DNA from: CAZCBJ01 sp964496705
Lineage (GTDB): Bacteria; Chloroflexota; Anaerolineae; Anaerolineales; Anaerolineaceae
Length of the DNA stretch: 9,572 nt
Reading direction: 5' to 3'
Assembly (NCBI GenBank): GCA_964496705.1
Contig: CAZCBJ010000154.1
Location: 1 to 9,572, forward strand
Of this stretch, positions 6,130 through 9,572 are shown one piece after another. A program made the position numbers and the translations under genes. The notes beneath the pieces are model-generated. The model saw nothing but the letters and a program-made list of their open reading frames with translations. It was not told the DNA's origin and searched no databases. Position 1 is the first letter of the stretch; every line of letters begins with the position of its first letter.

Positions 6130-6486
6130 ATGAGCGAAATTAATAATCCTTTGGGTAGCGTCTTCATTTCAGAGCGGGCGATCGCAACCATTGCCCACCA
6201 GGCGGCGTTGGAGTCGTATGGTGTTGTTGGATTAGCTGCCAAGAACGTCGTCGAAGGTCTTGCCCAGGTTATCGTGCGTGAGCCATTATCAGGTGTGGAT
6301 GTTCAATATAACGGAGAAGGTATCCTGATTGACCTATACATTATCGTCGAGTATGGCACCCGGATTAAATCCGTTTCTGCAAGCGTATCAGATAGTGTTC
6401 GTTATCAGGTCGAGAAAACAGTGGGGTTACCTGTGCTTCAGGTCAATATCCACGTGCGCGGCTTGCGGGTTAGCAATCCGGATTAA
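6130..6486 (+). CDS. Asp23/Gls24 family protein (YloU-like)
   Basis: Small cytosolic protein, 118 residues, that fills the whole Asp23/Gls24 domain. It starts with GSVFISERAIATIAHQAALE, continues with the short helix-strand unit YGVVGLAAK, and has an alternating beta stretch (GILIDLYIIVEYGTRI) and the closing motif VLQVNIHVRGLRV. The family is linked to envelope stress and membrane association in Gram-positive bacteria (Asp23, AmaP partners), but no enzymatic activity is known. The yloU form is almost always next to the DAK2-domain gene yloV/fakA, as here: only 2 bases separate its stop from the first in-frame ATG of the next frame. A role in the same fatty-acid/envelope pathway is inferred from this constant linkage. 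No membrane segment or signal peptide is seen. Confidence 0.92.
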   Translation: MSEINNPLGSVFISERAIATIAHQAALESYGVVGLAAKNVVEGLAQVIVREPLSGVDVQYNGEGILIDLYIIVEYGTRIKSVSASVSDSVRYQVEKTVGLPVLQVNIHVRGLRVSNPD

Positions 6487-6503
6487 TCATGATAATGTAT
6501 AAC

Positions 6504-6508
6504 AGGAG
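6504..6508 (+). promoter_or_regulatory. Ribosome binding site that sets the fakA-like start
   Basis: AGGAG ends 4 bases before the ATG at 6513. Two earlier in-frame ATGs (6489 and 6495) have no such site, so 6513 is preferred. Confidence 0.6.
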
Positions 6509-6512
6509 CTAC

Positions 6513-8198
6513 ATGAGTTCAAAAATGAATGTCCCAGCTCACCCGGCGGATACGCCTGTGGGCCAATTATTTCTATTAAATGGTCAGGATTTAAAAATAC
6601 TTATTGAATCCTCGATGGTTTGGCTGAAGACCAACCAACAAATCGTAAATTCATTAAATGTATTTCCCGTCCCCGACGGGGATACCGGTACAAATATGGT
6701 TCTGACTCTCCAGGCAGCCTGGAATGAAATCGCCGAATCTGGCGAAGTGAACATCGGCAGAATTGCCCATGCCGTATCACAAGGAGCTCTTCTGGGCGCA
6801 AGGGGTAATTCGGGTGTCATTCTCTCTCAATTATTGCGTGGTTTTGCCCGGGCGTTGGACAACCTGGAGGTGATGGATGCTGCCTTGTTTGTGACTGGTC
6901 TTCACGAAGCGCGCAATACGGCATACAAGGGTGTCGTCAGACCCGTTGAAGGCACCATCCTCACCGTGGCAAAAGATATAACCGCAGCCGCTGAACATGC
7001 TTTGTCTCAGACCAATAACCTGGTTGAGATCCTCGAGCAGATTGTCCAAGCCGCTGGAGAATCGGTGGAAAGAACACCAGAATTGCTTCCCATTTTAAAA
7101 CAAGCTGGCGTGGTTGATTCTGGCGGAAAAGGTCTTTTCTACTTTTACGAAGGTATGCTGCGGTACTTGCGCGGCGAATCGCTTGATTCGCCTGATATCG
7201 CCATCCAACCCATTTCTGCGCTTAACCTTGAAAACACACTCGAAAGCATTGAACCTGGCCAGGATTACGAATGGGTGATTGACTTCCGTCCACTGGATAA
7301 TTTTATTCTGGAAAAATTCTTTGACCAAATGAGCGAAGTGGGCACGGCGATCCAAGTGGGCGAAGGTGACGGAATGTACCGCCTTCATATCCACGTATCC
7401 AATGATAAAAGAGATCTTCCATTAAAAATCGTTAGCGACGAAGCCGTCGTATTAAAATGGACTGGCGAAAACCTCATCGCCCAAATGGAAGAACTGAATC
7501 ATGCTTCTGCAGATTTGGTTAATTTCACAGAAATCCAACCTGGACAGATTGCAGTGGTCACCGTTTCACCCGGAAAAGGAATATCCAGAATTTTCGCCAG
7601 CCTTGGCGTTTCCGCAGTTGTCGAGGGCGGTCAGACCATGAATCCCAGCACAGAAGAAATTGTCAAGGCGTTTGAAAACCTACCAACCGATCAGGTGATC
7701 ATATTACCGAATAATAAGAACATCATTCTAGCCGCAGAAGCCGCCAAAAACCTGACGGTCAAAAAAGTCAGGGTGATACCAAGTAAAAGTATTCCGCAAG
7801 GCTTGAGTGCCATGCTCCGATTGGATCCCGATGGCGACCTGGATGAAATTGCCGAAGAAATGGCTAATTCTCTGCATGAAGTGGACACTGGGGAAATCAC
7901 CGTCGCGACCCGCAGTGTTGAACTGAATGGCATTCCAGTCCATGCCGGACAAGTGATTGCCCTGCATAACGGAATTTTGGTTAAGGCAGGAAGTTCGGTG
8001 GATGAAGCTGTGTTGGGTCTTTTAGGTGCTGCTGAAACGAATGACCGTGAACGAATCACATTGTTCTATGGTGCAAATATTAATCGCAGCGACGTAAATC
8101 ACATTGTTGATCAAATACGCGACAATTATCCTAAGCACGAAATTGAGCTCCATGAAGGTGGGCAACCGCATTACCAGTTCATCATTGCCATCGAGTAA
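6513..8198 (+). CDS. fakA: Fatty acid kinase catalytic subunit-like protein (FakA/YloV, DAK2 domain)
   Basis: A 561-residue protein with the FakA layout: N-terminal DhaL/DAK2 nucleotide-binding domain (about 20-220), middle domain (about 250-330) and C-terminal domain (about 340-561). The DhaL domain shows FPVPDGDTGTNM (51-62; Asp55 and Asp57 bind Mg-ATP), GALLGARGNSGVILSQLLRG (91-110), VRPVEGTILTVAKD (142-155) and AGVVDSGGKGL (198-208). In Staphylococcus, FakA phosphorylates fatty acids held by DegV-type FakB proteins, feeding PlsX/PlsY phospholipid synthesis. The middle domain keeps LHIHVSN (His292, His294) but has DYEWVIDF where FakA has GYCTEF, so the Cys thought to help bind zinc is Val255 (my alignment by eye). 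It sits between asp23-like and degV-like genes in one operon. The start at 6513 follows AGGAG; starting at 6489 would add eight residues. The fakA name rests on architecture and neighbours. Confidence 0.92.
   Translation: MSSKMNVPAHPADTPVGQLFLLNGQDLKILIESSMVWLKTNQQIVNSLNVFPVPDGDTGTNMVLTLQAAWNEIAESGEVNIGRIAHAVSQGALLGARGNSGVILSQLLRGFARALDNLEVMDAALFVTGLHEARNTAYKGVVRPVEGTILTVAKDITAAAEHALSQTNNLVEILEQIVQAAGESVERTPELLPILKQAGVVDSGGKGLFYFYEGMLRYLRGESLDSPDIAIQPISALNLENTLESIEPGQDYEWVIDFRPLDNFILEKFFDQMSEVGTAIQVGEGDGMYRLHIHVSNDKRDLPLKIVSDEAVVLKWTGENLIAQMEELNHASADLVNFTEIQPGQIAVVTVSPGKGISRIFASLGVSAVVEGGQTMNPSTEEIVKAFENLPTDQVIILPNNKNIILAAEAAKNLTVKKVRVIPSKSIPQGLSAMLRLDPDGDLDEIAEEMANSLHEVDTGEITVATRSVELNGIPVHAGQVIALHNGILVKAGSSVDEAVLGLLGAAETNDRERITLFYGANINRSDVNHIVDQIRDNYPKHEIELHEGGQPHYQFIIAIE
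7173..7192. repeat. Perfect 8-bp hairpin inside the fakA-like gene
   Basis: GGCGAATC (7173-7180), loop GCTT, GATTCGCC (7185-7192). It encodes the linker region GESLDSP between the DhaL and middle domains, where sequence constraint should be low. It could slow translation between domains or be chance. Confidence 0.5.
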
Positions 8199-8204
8199 CC
8201 TTCT

Positions 8205-9074
8205 ATGGGCTCAATATGCATCGTAACAGATAACACTGCCCAATTTTCTCAACCGGCATTTCCTGGGCGGAATCTCGTGCATATACTTCCGACCAGAATT
8301 TTTATCATGGGCGAAGAAATCACCGAGACCCAACCGATTAAAGCCAGCGGACTACCCGACCATATCACCTCGCCAGGCCAGATATCAGTGAAACCGCCTG
8401 GGGTAGAAGATTTTCAAAAATTATTCAATGCTTTGGAACCGCACTTTTCAGAAATTTTTGTCATTCTTCCTTCGATCCATCTGATTAACAGCTACGAAAT
8501 AGCCAGGGCTGCTACCAGAACGTTCCATGGCAGTATTAATCTCCATGTCATTGATTCTCAAACGACATCCATCGGCCTGGGTTATCTTGTGCAAACCGCA
8601 GCCGACGCAGCTGCTTCAGGCGCAACCCCAATCCAGATTGATCAGCTGGTTCGCTCAACGCTCAGCCGAATCTATGCAGTTCTTTGCACACCAAGCTTAT
8701 CCTATCTACACAATACCGGAATAATCGATTCAGCCCAGGCTGTTATCGGTGAAATGTTAGCAATATTTCCGATTTTCACCCTTGAAGAGGGTGAATTCAC
8801 CCCGGTTGATAAAGTTCGCAATCATCGGCATATCATTGAATTCTTTGAAGAATTCCTCGATGAATTCGAGTCTCTACAACATATCGGTCTATTACAAAGC
8901 AAATATCCTAACAACCAGGAAACCCGCATTTTCCGCGAGCATGTACAGACCAGCTTTCCAAAGATACCATTTACTGAGCACACCATTAACACGGCGCTGG
9001 CTTCCTTGATGGGGCCCACCTGCACAGGCCTTTTTCTGGTTGAATCTGGAACCCGGAAAATCCCCTCCTTCTAA
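8205..9074 (+). CDS. DegV family protein (FakB-like), divergent ligand site
   Basis: A 289-residue DegV-fold protein, the expected partner of the FakA-like kinase encoded 6 bases upstream. Family marks: N-terminal ICIVTDNTA (4-12), VEDFQKLF (67-74), INLHVIDSQTTSIGLGYLV (111-129), LSYLHNTGIID (165-175), AVIGEMLAIFPIFTLEEGE (179-197) and VDKVRNHRH (201-209). FakB proteins hold the fatty-acid carboxylate with a Thr in PTTSQP, a Ser in LSGTYQSA and a His in GTHxGPGA. Here these stretches read QISVKPP (59-65), LINSYEIA (93-100) and ASLMGPTC (266-273), so by eye all three residues are changed (the PTTSQP site could still offer Ser61). It may bind another lipid, bind fatty acid in another way, or have lost binding. 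There is no Shine-Dalgarno before the ATG, so coupling to the upstream stop is likely. Family call firm; function uncertain. Confidence 0.9.
   Translation: MGSICIVTDNTAQFSQPAFPGRNLVHILPTRIFIMGEEITETQPIKASGLPDHITSPGQISVKPPGVEDFQKLFNALEPHFSEIFVILPSIHLINSYEIARAATRTFHGSINLHVIDSQTTSIGLGYLVQTAADAAASGATPIQIDQLVRSTLSRIYAVLCTPSLSYLHNTGIIDSAQAVIGEMLAIFPIFTLEEGEFTPVDKVRNHRHIIEFFEEFLDEFESLQHIGLLQSKYPNNQETRIFREHVQTSFPKIPFTEHTINTALASLMGPTCTGLFLVESGTRKIPSF
8775..8802. repeat. Nested palindrome in the degV-like gene
   Basis: GGGTGAATTCACCC (8789-8802) is a perfect 14-bp palindrome. A further TTCACCC at 8775-8781 can pair with GGGTGAA (8789-8795), giving two competing foldings. It codes for FTLEEGEFTP and may be a by-product of that sequence. 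Confidence 0.5.
8838..8867 (+). repeat. GAATTC three times at exact 12-base spacing
   Basis: GAATTC occurs at 8838, 8850 and 8862 in the degV-like gene, encoding the Glu-Phe-rich helix EFFEEFLDEFE. The period of four codons fits one face of an amphipathic helix, so protein-level selection or local duplication could explain it. Confidence 0.5.
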
Positions 9075-9082
9075 AAATCCTG

Positions 9083-9088
9083 TAAAAT
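9083..9088 (+). promoter_or_regulatory. Candidate -10 box just before recG
   Basis: TAAAAT, six bases before the recG ATG and 8 bases after the degV-like stop. It would give a leaderless or nearly leaderless recG transcript in addition to read-through from the operon. No -35 is evident. Confidence 0.3.
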
Positions 9089-9094
9089 GTGTAT

Positions 9095-9572
9095 ATGCCG
9101 GGATCGATCGAGAAATTAAGAAAATTCCTCGTCCTTGAAACAGACCGAGGTTTCGACAATCGAGCAGTCGTGGGAGGATTGAATAGGATTCTACCCGCTT
9201 GGGAATCTGAAGCCCTCGCTGAAAACCTTGACCCCCTCTGGGTCGAAATGGTCGTTAAGAAAATTATTGAATATGCCGAATTGGACCAATCCGGACGGCG
9301 GTCTGCTGTCGATGTTTTACTGGGGGCTTGTGACGTTTATTCCACAGAGCATAGACCATCTGACCGCCAACCTCAACAACGGACGCCTTCTACCAAGCAA
9401 CAATCCCCTATACAAGTCATCGCGCCCATCGGTCGCGAACATACACCACTAGAATACAGGACAAGAAAGGCTGCCAACACTCGCCAGCTGCCTCAATCAG
9501 GCGATGCAGGCCTGGATTCGCCTGTGACTGTGATCAACGGGGTTGGCCCTCAGAATTCATTCACGTTGCGCA
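9095..9572 (+). CDS. recG: ATP-dependent DNA helicase RecG, N-terminal part, runs off right edge
   Basis: RecG remodels stalled replication forks and Holliday junctions. The window holds the first 159 residues. Residues 1-80 form a helical region with the motif DNRAVVGGLNRILPAW and a Leu-rich stretch. A Gln/Pro/Ser/Arg-rich, probably disordered stretch follows (about 84-140). Then comes the beginning of the wedge (OB-fold) domain, SPVTVINGVGPQNSFTLR (142-159), where VTVINGVGP matches the RecG wedge entry (usually L..L.GVGP). The helicase motifs lie beyond the edge. A long N-terminal extension before the wedge is seen in several phyla, including Chloroflexota. The ATG at 9095 has no Shine-Dalgarno; it starts 20 bases after the degV-like stop and right behind a TAAAAT. 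The position after fakA/degV matches the yloV-sdaA-recG order in Bacillus. Confidence 0.88.
   Translation, partial: MPGSIEKLRKFLVLETDRGFDNRAVVGGLNRILPAWESEALAENLDPLWVEMVVKKIIEYAELDQSGRRSAVDVLLGACDVYSTEHRPSDRQPQQRTPSTKQQSPIQVIAPIGREHTPLEYRTRKAANTRQLPQSGDAGLDSPVTVINGVGPQNSFTLR

Noticed and set aside
7691..8059. Minus-strand open frame of 122 codons opposite the fakA-like gene
   Set aside because: It lies wholly within a clear conserved CDS and its translation looks like a low-complexity shadow with no recognisable motif.
1..9572. tRNA/rRNA genes, CRISPR arrays, insertion sequences, attachment sites
   Set aside because: Nothing in the sequence looks like these. The window is almost fully covered by ordinary coding regions, and the only repeats are the short ones listed.

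Overview
The window is about 9.6 kb of gene-dense bacterial chromosome with moderate GC. The gene families and sequence flavour fit Chloroflexota, most likely class Anaerolineae: RecG has a long N-terminal extension before its wedge domain, there are several Hanks-type kinases, and L28 is the four-cysteine form. This assignment is by recognition only; no search was run. There is no sign of a phage, an IS element, a CRISPR array, tRNA or rRNA. Every gap between genes is under 170 bases.

Left part (1-3900). The 5' two-thirds of a Ser/Thr protein kinase domain gene runs off the left edge on the minus strand. Its reading frame has no usable ATG, GTG or TTG start. A 160-bp divergent spacer separates it from a type I glutamine synthetase (glnA, +), which has a strong Shine-Dalgarno. 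glnA converges, with only 8 bases between stop codons, on a minus-strand pair: a CaCA-family Ca2+/H+ antiporter and a small membrane-anchored SH3b-domain protein. That pair overlaps by ATGA.

Middle and right part (3900-9572). A second, PrkC-like Ser/Thr kinase has one C-terminal membrane segment but no PASTA domains. It abuts ribulose-phosphate 3-epimerase (rpe) with no spacer. A 12-bp perfect hairpin separates rpe from the convergent rpmB (ribosomal protein L28, minus). Divergent from rpmB runs asp23/yloU-like, fakA/yloV-like (fatty acid kinase catalytic subunit), a degV/fakB-like gene and recG (5' part only). The order kinase-rpe-rpmB(reverse)-yloU-yloV-...-recG matches, from general knowledge, the prkC-rsgA-rpe-...-rpmB-yloU-yloV-sdaA-recG region of Bacillus subtilis. 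The block may therefore be an old conserved neighbourhood.

How the genes may work together. FakA with a DegV/FakB partner would phosphorylate exogenous fatty acids for phospholipid synthesis. Here, however, the DegV protein lacks the residues that normally hold the fatty-acid carboxylate, and FakA lacks a cysteine thought to bind zinc, so the pair may have a changed ligand or chemistry. Several genes have a -10-like box 5-10 bases before the ATG, suggesting leaderless or very short-leader transcripts. I see no clear candidate for a wholly new system. The best leads are the divergent DegV partner, the kinase with an unresolved start, and the PASTA-less HCD kinase in the conserved block.
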